DNA of 64,000 nt, taken from contig CM063501.1 in the NCBI GenBank assembly GCA_032207245.1, positions 82,625,168 to 82,689,167 on the forward strand, in the 5' to 3' direction. A program made the translations under genes and the position numbers. This DNA is from Pardosa pseudoannulata (lineage: Eukaryota > Arthropoda > Arachnida > Araneae > Lycosidae). The notes below the pieces were generated by a model, which made no database searches, was not told the DNA's origin, and was given only the letters and a program-made list of their open reading frames with translations. Shown here in pieces: positions 48,281-60,441 of this stretch; position 1 is the first letter of the stretch, and each line of letters opens with the position of its first letter.

Positions 48281-49417
48281 CCCTCCCACTGCATATATTT
48301 TTTTATCAAAATTGTTTAAAAAATTGAGTATTTTTTATTACATATTTCAAATCTATATACATTTTAGAGTTAAATTATACAAACAAATTTTGTAAAAGTT
48401 TTTTTTAAAATATAGAATTAGGTTCTAAAAATTGTTCAGAATAATGAAATTGAAGAATAATGATATAAAAGCTAAATCTTGAAAATTAATCTTGGTTAAA
48501 TTATCATTTATTTTATAAAATACAAAAGAAAAACGTATATACTAATTAAAAATGCAAAAGACTTACAAAATATTTATTGGAAATGAAGTCTCGTATGATA
48601 AGTTTCGAAACAAGGCACCAGGCAAAGTCCTACTTTGATATCCTTGCAACAAATTAGCGTTCTTTTCGAAATTTTTATTCCACCTTTAGTTTTTTTAACA
48701 ACAGACAGTACACTATCTACGAGGCTCTTTCTCGATGGAATTTGGGTGTATATGGCTAGCAAAATGTCCAGCAGTTAGTCTCATAGTTATGTTACTCTGA
48801 TGTACTGTTGGTCTCTTTTACTATTATATGCAACATAACATCGTCAAAATAAAGTTCAAAATAGTCCAAAACAGTGGCGTTATTTGCCATAGTGAAATTA
48901 GTCCGCTATTTCCAAGGAAAGGAAATAAAGCAGGAGCTGGTGGAGTATTTCGCATATCAATTTTGCATCACTGTCGAACATTTTGAATAGAAAATGAATT
49001 TTCAGATTCATCACTATCCGTAGAGGAATCCGAGAAATTCTCATCACTTTTGCTATAGCTATATTCAATATAATTGAAATCAGAGTCAATCAATGTCGGA
49101 AATATCGTCATGAGTATAGGTTATATCGCTCGCGAAACGCTTCCTGCAAGACATCTTTCAGCTATGAAAAGCGCGCTCAAAATGCTACAAAAAATTCTTC
49201 TATATTTCTCAGAAATGTAGACAAAGCCATCTACTAATTCACAGTTAAATAAACAATTAAAAGTCACAGTAAAGCTGAAATGAAAGAATAAACAGGGAAA
49301 GAGAGGGTTGCACAGTTAAATAGAAGGTTAATGTACATGCCAGTGGAAATCGCGGGTTGAACAAATTTTGCTACATCTATGTTGCCCGTGGAAATTGCGG
49401 GATACGCAGCGAGAAGG
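48281..49417 (-). mobile_element. piggyBac-like element P6 with both transposase ends, core deleted
   Basis: It is flanked by TTAA (48277-48280 and 49418-49421); termini CCCTCCCACTGCATAT and CCTTCTCGCTGCGTAT match at 12 of 16. On the minus strand, in order: an acidic region (SDENFSDSSTDSDESENSF, about 48985-49040), then PPAPALFPFLGNSGL. Then comes YFELYFDDVMLHIIVKETN (about 48800-48890), the typical start of the piggyBac transposase domain. After a gap comes the C-terminal zinc-binding end CKDIKVGLCLVPCFETYHT (about 48590-48650). The three catalytic Asp residues are in the deleted middle. Frameshifts are present. Confidence 0.93.
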
Positions 49418-49454
49418 TTAAGTTATTAGTCACACTACAGCAAGTGAATTTTAA

Positions 49455-49757
49455 CCCCTTGACTTATAAGTAAAACGGAATCTGATATGTACTAGAAATA
49501 CTTTATTTCTGGCTTATCCAAACAATTTTGTGCAAGTTGAAAAAAAGAACGTTTTATTTTGAAATTTGCATTGCCATGGAACATTTAATGAAGTTTATAT
49601 AAGATAATGTACAATAATTTAATAACAGTATAAAATTATGATTTAATATGCTGCACGACATCTGCCAAAGACAGCTATTGACGTCTGGGAGACGTCAAAG
49701 TCTACTTTGACACATGAGATGACTGACGTCTCCAGGACGCCATTGTATGTCAAGTGG
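49455..49757. mobile_element. TTAA-flanked piggyBac-like MITE (family P7)
   Basis: It lies between TTAA at 49451-49454 and 49758-49761. The termini are CCCCTTGACTTA and CCACTTGACATA (10 of 12). Near the right end there are palindromic GACGTCT/AGACGTC motifs (TTGACGTCTGGGAGACGTCA, 49678-49697). It is 303 bp and non-coding, 34 bp from P6. Confidence 0.85.
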
Positions 49758-49927
49758 TTAAAGTATTATAAAACCATGCTTTGTTAGTCGGTATTTTGCA
49801 AGCTATTTGCGTAGCATATTTTGATTACATTGTCTAATATATGCAGTTCATTACCCACAAAAATGCATCCATATGTTTACATTTGTATAATTCCTTGCGT
49901 AACTGTAATTTCTCCAAAATTAATCAG

Positions 49928-50084
49928 ATTAAATGCCCGCCATAAAGCCTCGTATCACACAGACGGTATTTATGAAATGTTTGCGGAATGCATGAGAAGA
50001 ATGTCCATCTCCATAATGAGCTCCCATCAAGTAGTTTGTGAAGATAATACTGACGCTGAATTAACACAATATTATGAAGTATAA
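49928..50084 (+). CDS. Candidate exon, possibly terminal (unverified)
   Basis: An acceptor-like TTTCTCCAAAATTAATCAG ends at 49927. The open frame that follows reads LNARHKASYHTDGIYEMF ... SSHQVVCEDNTDAELT and ends QYYEV-stop at 50084. An AATAAA occurs about 30 bp after the stop, so a last exon is possible. A GTATAA at 50079 could instead be a donor. The composition is less A/T-driven than that of chance ORFs nearby. No domain is recognised. Confidence 0.28.
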
Positions 50085-50384
50085 ATATCTTCTTTCTCTA
50101 TAAATGACAACAATAAATATAGATACCAATATCTTAATTTTATGTACTATCTTATAAAATGCAGAAAAATGTGTAATTGTTTTTTATAGAAAGAAGGCTA
50201 TGATACAAGTTTATGAAAAGTTTATGACAAGGCTATGAAAAGTTTAATTTAAATTCTATAAAATATTTTACAGTACTTAATATTTTACAAAATTATTTAC
50301 CGATTTTATGCCATTACTTGTGGGAGATAACTGGAACCTATTAATACACCTAATATAAACTGTGAATATTTAGGATGTATTAAG

Positions 50385-50912
50385 GATAACGATCGTTGGT
50401 GTTACATTTTCTACGGAAGTTCACCGAAAGCTGGCCGATTGGTTAGGGCGCTGATCGTCGGTACCAGAGTTCGTGGGTTCGAATCCCACTATGGCATGGA
50501 TGTTCGTAGCCATTCGGAACCGGCTTTAAGCAGTAGGTCCCGGTCTCATTAGCCCTCGTGTGCAAAACAGTAGACCGTAGCGCTCCAAACCAAACCAATC
50601 TACGGAAGTTCATAAATGGTGAAAAGTTAAGAAATTGTAAATATAGTAATTGGAAATGTTTCGCGTTTTTTTATAATACGTGTTATTATCAGACTTGCAT
50701 GTTATTATTGAATCATATGATGATAGATTTAAGTCAGAAAAGATATCAGCAAAATGGATAATGAGTTAATAGTTTACTGATACTAACAACATCAAATTTA
50801 TCAACAGATCTTAAATTACTTCTATAAAAATACAAGATATCTGATAGCCAAAAAAAAAGTATAAGGAGAGTTTTCTGATTTTAGTTGCCAAGTTCTTCAT
50901 TATAAGCTATTC
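50385..50912 (+). repeat. Large inverted repeat, left arm
   Basis: Without the inserted SINE this arm (about 340 bp) pairs with 52504-52830 at an estimated 85-90%. Shared blocks include GAAATTGTAAATATAGTAAT, ATTATTGAATCATATGA and TTGCCAAGTTCTTCATTATA. The ORF 50558-50761 runs across it but is not maintained in the other arm. Confidence 0.92.
50424..50598 (+). mobile_element. tRNA-derived SINE, family A, with target duplication and empty site
   Basis: It is flanked by the exact 14-bp repeat TCTACGGAAGTTCA (50410-50423 and 50599-50612). A box TGGCCGATTGGTTAGGG and B box GGGTTCGAATCCC are intact. The opposite arm of the inverted repeat (near 52795) lacks the SINE, so it inserted after the duplication. 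It is 175 bp. Confidence 0.95.
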
Positions 50913-51979
50913 TTAAGGCAGACAGACTTAAAAAAACTCTTTTGGGATAGTAAAAGCAGTTAAAATCGTCAATATTTCATCCTATCCTACTTTCTGAAAT
51001 TTATTATTTATGCCATAGTTCAGTGAAGCTTTTTTGTTTATAACGTCTCATATAAGAATTGGGGTTTATCATAATTTTTGGATTGTTTTTCTTTTTATCC
51101 CACATGATTTAAATAATAGGGAGCAATTATGTTTAAGGTTTAAGAGTATTGGGAATCTTATATCACATTACTCATATCACAGAAATAAAACTTCATCCTG
51201 TTTTTCAAGTAAAAAGTTTCATCTTTTGTAGAGTGAGGAGGATGAAATATCTCTTTTCAAGACAACTGTTTTGAAACATTGTCGTCTACTATTTTAAAAA
51301 TGTGACTCATTTATTAGCTAAAGAATCAATGCTTATCTCAAAATTTCCAGTGAGAGGACTGAAAGTTTACCATTTTTACACTTTTTTCAATATCTTTCCA
51401 AATGAATTTCAAAATAATCAGAGAGAACTTTTAGTGTCCGTGCAAGAGTAACTAATACTCAAATTTCTACTTACAAACTACAGAAATATAGATCCACAAT
51501 GCCTTACTGCAATTTAATTTTGGAAGTATTGACCTCGGAGAATGAGGTCAGTTGGATACGTCTAAACTTCCATCTCATGGATTAAAATTTTAATTTAAAC
51601 AATAATTTAGGAGTAGAAAACTCGATTATCTCATGTTTATTTCTTAATAATGATGTCTCAATTTATTTTTTCTCTTTTCCGATTTTACATAAACAGATTT
51701 TGTTTTATCTGTCGAATACTTTTAAGGATTCTACCTGCCTTAAGAATAGATTTGTTGTAATGTACTTACCTTAACACCAGTGTTTGTTTACAAAGGGGAA
51801 ACACAATAAAAATATGAAACCTTATATTTTGATTAAGACCATTATTCTGTACACTATTTACAAATTCATATATTTGATCACCATATAATATAACCGGCAA
51901 TTATTTGTGTTTTATGTTCATATTTATACCATAATTATTACAATACTCTTTAGTTATTCGTTATTCTTTAATCAAAATA
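50913..51979. other. Spacer of the inverted repeat, no feature recognised
   Basis: AT-rich sequence between the arms; no gene, terminal repeat or coding motif recognised. Confidence 0.4.
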
Positions 51980-52490
51980 TTGAGTTAGTAACTGAGGCTT
52001 AAATGCCCGTCATAAATTTATTTATGGCTCGGGCTTTAATCAGGATGTAAAGGGCTTAAAAGGGCGTCGGTACTAGCGTAGGGACCGTTATTTTGTTATA
52101 CGTCTATGGTGGCACGCGGATTTCGGGACTCGATTGCTGGTCCAGGGTCTCTGGATGTCCAGCAACTCTTTAATCCCAACTTCGAATTTCTTTTTCTTAA
52201 CTCTCTTTCCTAACTCATCATCTCGGTTTTAACGCCCCTTTTTCTTCTTTGCTAATTACTTTTTAGTGAAACTTTCCCACAGGTGGACTCATTAAAATAG
52301 CCCCCTTTGTGAAAGCTGACATTTTTAGCTGTTTCCCCTATAACTCGCGGTTACATCTCTGTGCAAGCTTTATCGTTACGATTACGCCATTCCGTGATCT
52401 ATACCTTCTCCGTACGGGTTCCTTAAACTCGAAGTCAACAATTGAATCTAAATTCTGTGCATGCACGTACTGACCATAGGGGAGAAAGTA
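51980..52490. other. GC-richer unique block inside the inverted repeat
   Basis: It lacks the long A/T runs of its surroundings and is not similar to other parts of the window. A hairpin with arms GCCCG...CATAAA/TTTATG...CGGGC spans about 52005-52034. It may be transposon interior or a conserved non-coding block; nothing decides between these. Confidence 0.3.
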
Positions 52491-52503
52491 ACTTGGTACA
52501 AGT

Positions 52504-52830
52504 TATAATGAAGAACTTGGCAATTGAAATCAGTACACTCGCTTTATACTTCTTTTTTGGCTATCAAATTTCTTGTATTAGTAAAGACGTGATTTAAGAT
52601 CTGCTGATAAATTTGATCTTGTTAGTATCGGTAAACTATTAATCCATTATCCATTTTGCGCATCTTTTCTCTGACTTAAATCTATCTTCATATGATTCAA
52701 TAATAACATTTCAAGTCTGATAATAACATATATTATAAAAAGGGTGAAGCATTTCCAATTACTATATTTACAATTTCGTAACTTTTTCCAGTTTTTGAAC
52801 TTCCACAGAAAAGGTAACGCTCTAACGATC
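52504..52830 (-). repeat. Large inverted repeat, right arm
   Basis: The reverse complement of 50385-50912 without the SINE. Inner and outer edges are sharp (TTATAATGAAGAACTTGG at 52505; GATCGTT relics at about 52828). Confidence 0.92.
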
Positions 52831-53104
52831 TATTTTATGATCCAATCTACAACTTATTAAAGTCGAGATTTATCATGTATATAATTATCCTGCTTATTGT
52901 TGAAAGTTCTAATGATAGATGAGTTTTATATACAAGATATTGTTTGGTTACCTATAGTTACCCTATATCAAATTCTTTACCAAAATTCCATCTTTTAAAT
53001 CACCACTTAAAAAAGTTATCAATTCTATTAAATCCTATTAATTATAAAGTATATCCATGTTTTAGTCATTACAAGCATATATTAGATGACCGAATCATAG
53101 AGTG

Positions 53105-53245
53105 CTCTTCAGTAAATGAATTAACGGGTTCGAATCAAGCTGATTGCAAGTTTCTTCGTGGCCGTTCAGAATCGGCTATAAGCAGTAGGTCGCTGTCTTA
53201 TTTGCCCTTGTGAGGAAAACTGCAGACCGCAGTGCTCCAAAACAA
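53105..53245 (+). mobile_element. SINE family A at start of array unit 1
   Basis: Truncated head; B-box region ACGGGTTCGAATCAAGC, then GTGGCCGTTCAGAATCGGC and tail AGTGCTCCAAAACAAA. Confidence 0.85.
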
Positions 53246-53344
53246 ATAAAACATATTAATACTTTCAAGTAAAAAAATTCTGAATTTTTTTTTTAATTTT
53301 CATTGTTAACATTCTTTTCAAATATTGTTTCCGGAATAGATTTA

Positions 53345-54160
53345 TCCCCTATTTAATAATATCCTAAGTTATCTCTCGTCTGTTCTCGAATTTATGAAGC
53401 GGCTGGACCTGGAATGGACAGATGCGTCCATATTGGATTCTTGATGAGTTAAGGTTAAAAATGTTCGAAATCCAACCCTCCCTCATTTTTCTAGCATTTA
53501 ATGCCATTATTTCAAGCCCTATTTTCCCAGGTTAAGAGCAGGTGATTAAATTTATCAATTTGTCACGCAATAAATATGTAAAATTAACATTTTTTCTAGC
53601 ATTATGACGTCATTCCTTTAACCCTCTCATTTAATCATTTCTTATTTTAAAATATTTAAATATCGTTTTCATACGTTTTATCACTGAGCTTAGATATTAC
53701 GTAAATAATTTTCTTTTGTATTTAGCTTAAACAATAGATTGGGTACATATGTGAAAATTTTAAATTTAATCAGGGATTATTTTTTGTTGCAATGAAAAAT
53801 TTATCATTGGAAATAACAAATTTTATCTACCTCCAGGGTTTAGTAGAAAGAATAGTTTTATTCCTTTACTTCCATTGATTAAAGTGGCGAAAACATTCTG
53901 AAGAACTGAACAATAATTTCAAAGTTGCTAAGAAAACACTGAATTAACTTTCTATATCAATTCAACGTGATTCTAAACTGCATTCACAGTACATTCACAG
54001 TACATTTCGAACATTATGAAGATAAACGAAATACTGATCTTGTACCAGATCATTCTCAGTCAAAAAATATACCATTTATTTGACTGCCTTATAGGATACT
54101 TTACAATTCTGGAATATTAAAAATTTTACTAATCTAGTCATATGAAAGGCTATATTCTAG
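53345..54160 (+). mobile_element. Helitron-like element H6 with two paralogous empty sites
   Basis: It starts TCCCCTATTTAATAATATCC after A53344 and ends TATATTCTAG before T54161; the 3' hairpin is worn (CTAGTCATATGAAAGG). The other array units read GATTTATTTTGCTAAATATG (near 56026 and 57855), where unit 1 has GATTTA-[H6]-TTTTG. Integration was precisely between A and T with no target duplication. It is 816 bp and non-autonomous. Confidence 0.95.
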
Positions 54161-55787
54161 TTTTGAAAATTAATCAACAGTAAGTAAGTGCTAAGCATGA
54201 AGCATATAATGGAAGATAAAAATATTTTTTTACTTATTAGAGACTTATAAATACCCCGAATATATTAATAAGTATTTTATCTATAACGAATTGATATTTC
54301 TTTGAGCAATTAATGGCTGCCTTGAAGAATTAATTTATTACTGTTATTTCTATTACAGTAGTAACCTGTAATAAATAAATAAATAGCTAAAGTTAATATA
54401 TTAAAACATTTTTTAAACTGATGTTCATATTTCAATAAACATAAGTCCACTTTTACCACTTTTATGGAAAAAATAGTCAAAAATAACTTCATTTTCTAGA
54501 ATCATCATTATGTAACCTTCTTTAACGCCATTACTTTCTCGCTCAGAAAACTAATGAAAATGGAACCCTAAATCTATTTCAAATAACTGCTAAAATTCTA
54601 AATAAAAGTTATAATTCATATTCGAAAGAAAACATCAACACTAATTTATTTTTATAAGAATATTATTCAACACAACTTATTCAATATTCATACAAAATAT
54701 TCTTTGCACTAAGAGTTAATATTGATGTTAGATCGTAATTCAAGACACATAAATGCAATCATGATATGAAGCCAATAATTTTTATGACTAAATGTTGATA
54801 ATACTTGTTTAGCGAAGATAAAAAAAGGAATATTTTCTTTTACGGGATCATTTCCGAAACAATCACATTATGTGTTCCCCTTTACAGGGTGAAAAAAGGA
54901 TTTAGTTGGCTTCTCAGACAAATTTGTTTTTCATTACCACTGTTTTTAATTTGCTTAAGTTATTCTTGTCACACTTTTTACCTCTTTAAAAAGAATACTT
55001 AAAGAAAAAAATAATGTATAGTTCAAAGTTTAAGTTCTTAAAATAAAGAAGTATAAAGGTAGATAAAGTAATATGAGCATTTGCAGAAAAAAACTAGTAG
55101 TTTTTCTATTCATTCTAAAATCAGACAATATAATTTTGGAAACATATGCTCCTGTTTCACACTTCTAGATTCCATTTTAAAAAATACAGCATAATTATGT
55201 TAAAGAAATAACGAAGAAAAATCTGAAGAAAAGCCTCCTTTGTCGCATTCATATCAATAATACATGAATATGCATAAACATTCTTTCAAATGAAGAATGT
55301 ACATTTTTAATAATGAGACCTTATTTTTCTACGAGAATGAATAGGAAACATGTTAGTTTTTTTCTTATCCCATTATCGAAAGAATAGGTAAACTAATTAA
55401 ATTCAGTTTCTCTGGTTTTCTACGTGAATTAAAATTTTTTTCAGTTATAAAAGTTTTAGTTGACAGTTTTATTCACAAAATATATTAAAAATTTTCAATT
55501 TTTTCTCTCTATAATAATGTATTAGATTTTTTCCTATAGATGACAAAAACTTTGTTGAACATTAGATTACATTTTTTCAATGAAATAAAAATTGTAATAA
55601 ACTAAATTTCCTTAAAGATAGAAAAAGTGTATTTCAGCTTCAAAAATACATCTTAAATGTGGGTACAAACACTGAAACTTAGAACAAAACTTATAAATAG
55701 ATAACAAACTTATAAATAGATAAACATGTAAATTATTTGGTTTTACAAACAACGTATACAATGTATTTTGGTTATGTATTATCAAAA

Positions 55788-55945
55788 TGGATAAGTTACT
55801 TCAGTACCCGAGTTCATGGATTCGAATCCTACTGATGGCAAAGTTGTTCGTAGCCGTTCGGAATCGGCTTTAACCAGTAGGTCCCTGTCTTCTTTGCCCT
55901 CGTGAGGAAAAAATCAGACCATATGCTCAAAATCAAACATATATG
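55788..55945 (+). mobile_element. SINE family A at start of array unit 2
   Basis: B box GGATTCGAATCCT; body TTCGTAGCCGTTCGGAATCG and TTTAACCAGTAGGTCCCTG. The A-box part is mostly lost. Confidence 0.88.
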
Positions 55946-57599
55946 AATAATTTCAGGTTAAAAGAAGTCCGCCAGTTTTTAATTTGTATTGTTAACATAC
56001 TTTTATAATATCGTTTTAGGGATAGATTTATTTTGCTAAATATGAAGCATATAATGGGAGATAAAATGATTTTGTTTTAATTTTTACAGATTTATAAATA
56101 CACAGAACATATTAATTAATAAGTATATTTTCTAAAACGCATTGATAATTACTTGAGCAATGAATGGCTGCATTGAGGAATTTATTACTATTACTATTAT
56201 TACAGTAGTATGCTCTAATGAATAAATAGTTAATGAAGCATAAATGCTAATATTTTGATGATTTTTAAAATGTGATGTTCATATTTGGATAAAATATCGT
56301 TAATGTGGCTGTTACGGAATAAGTAGTCAAAATAACTTTATTTTCTAGAACCATCATTGTGTAACATTCTTTAAACACATTACTTTCTCGCTAAGGAAAC
56401 TAATGAAAATGGAACCCTAATGCTATTTCAAATAACTACTGAAACTCTAAAATAAAAGTTCTAATTCATATCCGAAAGAAAGCATCAACACTAATTTATT
56501 TTTATAAGAATATTATTCAACACAACTTACTTATTCAATATTCATACAAAATATTTCTTGGACTAAGAGTTAATATTGATTTAGATCTTAATTCAAGACA
56601 CATAAATGCAATGATGAAGCCAATAACTTTTATGACTAAACGTTGATAATACTTGTTTAGCGAAGATAAAAAAAGGAATATTTTCTTTTACTGGATCATT
56701 TCCGAAACAATCACATTATTTGTTCCCCTTTACAGGGTGAAAAAATGATTTAGTTGGCTTTTCAGACATATTTGTTTTTCATTACCACAGTTTTTAGAAT
56801 TGCTTAATTTATTCTTGTCACACTTTTTACATCTTAAAAAACAATACTTAAACTTTAAACTATACATTATGTTTTTTCCTTAAGTTCTCCAAATAAAGAA
56901 GTATAAAGGTAGATAAAGTAATATGAGCATTTACACTGTAAAAAAACTAGTATTTTTTCTACTCTTCTTTCTAAAATCAGACAACATAATTTTGGAAACA
57001 CATGCTCCTGTTTCACACTTCTAGATTCCTTTTAAAAAATACGGCATAATTATGTTAAAGAAATAACGAAGAAAAATCTGAAGAAAAGCCTCTTTTGTCG
57101 CATTCATATCAATAATACATGAATATGCATAAACATTCTTTCAAATGAAGAATGTACATTTTTAATAATGAGACCTTATTTTTCTACGCGAATGAATAGG
57201 AAACATGTTATTTTTTTTCTTATCCCATTATCGAAAGAATAGGTAAACTAATTAAATTCAGTTTCTCTAGTTTTCTATGTGAATTAAAAATATTTTTCAG
57301 TTAGAAAAGTTTTAGTTGACAGAGTTTTATTCACAAAATATATTAAAAATTTTCAATTTTTTCTCTCTAATGTATTAGACATTTTCCTATAAATGACAAA
57401 AACTTTGTTGAAGATTACATTACCTTTTCAACAAAATAAAAATTGTAATAGACTAAATTGCCTTGAAGATAGAAAAAGTGTATTTGAGCTTCAAAAATGC
57501 ATCTTAAATTTTGGTACCAACGCTGAAACTTAAAAATAGATAAAAATGTAAATTATTTGGTTTTACCAACAACGTAATCCATGTATTTTGGTTAAATAT

Positions 57600-57770
57600 T
57601 ATCAGAATGGGTAATATAATTTACTTCGGTACTGGAGTTCGTAGATTCGAATCCCGTTGATGGCAAAGTTGTTCGTAGCAGTTCGGAATCGGCTTTAAGC
57701 AGTAGGTTCCAGACTTATTGCTCTCGTGAAGAAAACAGCAGACCGTAGTACTCAAAATCAAACCACACAT
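57600..57770 (+). mobile_element. SINE family A at start of array unit 3
   Basis: TTCGGTACTGGAGTTCGTAG, B box AGATTCGAATCCC, TTTAAGCAGTAGGTTCC; head decayed like the other array copies. Confidence 0.88.
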
Positions 57771-59449
57771 ATATAAATACTTTCAGGTTAAAAAAAATCG
57801 GTCATTTTTTATTTCTATTGTTAACATTATTTTATAATATCGTTTTCGGGATAGATTTATTTTGCTAAATATAGAATATATAATGGGAAATAAAATGATT
57901 TTTTTAACTTATTAGAGATATATAAATACACAGAACATATTAATTAATAAGTATGTTTTTCTAAAACGCATTGATAATTTCTTGAGCAATGAGTGGTTGC
58001 ATTGAGGAATTCATTACTATTACTATTATTATTATATTAGTAAGCTCTAATGAATAAATAGTTCATGACTTATAAAAGATAATATTTGGACATCTATTAA
58101 ACTGTGGTGTTCATATTTAGATAAAAGTATCGTTAATGTGACTGTTACGGAATAAGTAGTCAAAAATAACTTCATTTCTGAAAACCATCATTGTGAAACC
58201 TTCTTTAAACTAATTACTTTCTAGCTCAGAAAACTAATGAATATGGAGCCCTAAAGCTATTTCAAATACCTACTGAAACTCTAAAATAAAAGTTATAATT
58301 CATATCAGAAAGAAAGCATCAGCACTAATTTATTTTTATAACAATATTATTCAACTCAACTTACTTATTCAATATTCATACGAAATATTCCTTGGACTGA
58401 AAGGTAATATTGATTTTAGGTCTTAATTCAAGACACATAAATGCAATGGTGATATGAAGCCAATAATTTTTATGACTGAATGTTGATAATACTTGTTTAG
58501 CGAAGATAAAAAAAAAGAATATTTTCTTTTACTGGATCATTTCCGAAACAATCACATTATTTGTTACATTTTACAGTGTGAAAAAAGGATTTAGTTGGCT
58601 TTTCAGACATATTTGTTTTTCATTACCACTGTTTTTAAAATTGCTTAAGTTATTCTTGCCATACCTTTTACCCCTCTAAAAAGAATACTTAAACTTTAAA
58701 CTATACATTATGTTTTTTCCTTAAGTTCTAAAAATAAAGAAGTATAAAATTAGATAAAGTAATATGAGCATTTGTAGAAAAAACAATCTAGTAGTTTTTC
58801 TACTCTTTTTTCTAAAATCAGAGAACATAATTTTGGAAACACATCATCCTGTTTCACACTCTAGATTCCTTTTAAAAAAATACGGCATAATTATGTTAAA
58901 GAAATAACGAAGAAAAATCTGAAGAAAAGCCTCTTTTTTCGCATTCATATCAATAATACATGAATATGCATAAACATATCTTTCAAATGAAGAATGTACA
59001 TTTTTAATAATGAGATTTTATTTTTCTACGCGAATGAATAGGAAACATGTTATTTTTTTCTTATCCCATTATCGGAAGAATAGGTAAACTAATTAAATTC
59101 AGTTTCTCTAGTTTTCTATGTGAATTAAAATTTTTTTTTCAGTTAGAAATGTTTCAGTTGACAGAGTTTTATTCACAATATATATTAAAAAATTTCAATT
59201 TTTTCTCTGTATGATAATGTATTAGATTTTCTCCTATAAATGATAAAATATTTGTTGAACATTAGATTACGTTTTCAAGAAAATACAAATTGTAATAGAC
59301 TAAATAGCCTTGAAGATAGGAAAAGTGTATTTAAGTTTCAAAAATGCATCTTGAATATTGGTACAAACACTGAATCTTATAAATGAGTAAAAATTAATTT
59401 ATTTCGTTTTACCAACACCATAATCTGTATATTTTGGTTTAATTTTACC

Positions 59450-59545
59450 CGAATGGTTAAGGTACTGGAGTACTCTTCGGTACTGGAGTCCGTGGATTCG
59501 AATCCAATTTATGGCATGGGTTCTCTTCGCTGTAAATGGGCTTTA
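59450..59545 (+). mobile_element. SINE family A at the end of the array (3'-truncated)
   Basis: This copy keeps more of the head (CCGAATGGTTAAGGTACTGG) and the B box GGATTCGAATCC. It is cut off after TGGGCTTTATC, which marks the end of the array. Confidence 0.85.
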
Positions 59546-60105
59546 TCTATATACCGTATTTTCGCATGTATAGTTCGAGGACTATATATGTTTAAAAAGA
59601 AAGTTTCTTCAGACGCGGACTATCTGCAGGTTGTTCATTATTCAAATCATCAAAATTGGAAGAAGGGGGCGGGGAAAGCGTGTCTCGCGAACGGCCGATG
59701 ATGAAATGTAAAAAAAAAAAAAAACACGTCTTGGGAGATGTCAAAAAATCATTGTACCTTATCGGTAATAATCCATGAAGAAAATATAGACCATAAGGAA
59801 AAATAAATCTGTTGTAGCAGTCAGCACGAACTTAACACTAAACATACCGTATAACAGGTCAAATGATCCATAAGGTTTATGTAAAATGCGATGGCAAATG
59901 AATTAAACCTTTTTATTCTTTGTGTTTGCAATACATAAAATTTGACAATATACAATTTTGTTTAATTATAATAAAGCTTATTTGTCTATTTCCTTCCAAT
60001 TTTCATATTTCATACATTTATAATCAGAAAAAATAAAGTCTGGTGATTTGACCAATTCAGTTAATTTGTGTAACATGTAACAACACATTAGGCCGTAGTG
60101 CTTAA
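59546..60105. other. Unclassified; possible transposon end
   Basis: TACCGTATTTTCGCATGTAT at 59557 resembles the CCGTATTTT-x-GC-x-TATA termini of some DNA transposons. ACTATA motifs recur (59580, 59620). No partner end was found. Confidence 0.25.
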
Positions 60106-60272
60106 CACATTGTGTGCGGGTACATTTAGCAGCTGAATTGTACCGTTAGCGGGAGTTTTGAGCGTAAGATTAGTTAGTCAGTTAAATTTCAGTAAATTGA
60201 AAATTATTTAATTTTTTAACCAACTTTTCGTATATTATATTGAAATATATAAATAAATATATAGACAAGTAA

Positions 60273-60364
<92 letters not shown>

Positions 60365-60393
60365 TATATATATATATAATAAAATATATATAT

Positions 60394-60441
<48 letters not shown>

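Larger units (their letters stand above)
53105..59545 (+). repeat. Three-unit tandem array, period about 1.85 kb, bounded by SINEs
   Basis: Units are about 53105-55787 (1867 bp without Helitron H6), 55788-57599 (1812 bp) and 57600-59449 (1850 bp), followed by a fourth SINE start. Each unit begins with a family A SINE and then has the same order of blocks, for example AATGAAAATGGAACCCTAA, TTAGCGAAGATAAAAAAAGG and AAGAATGTACATTTTTAATA. Identity between units is high by eye (around 90%). No ORF is conserved across the units. Confidence 0.96.

Noticed and set aside
54805..55002. Hydrophobic ORF as a small membrane protein
   Set aside because: The corresponding positions in the other two array units carry stops and shifts.
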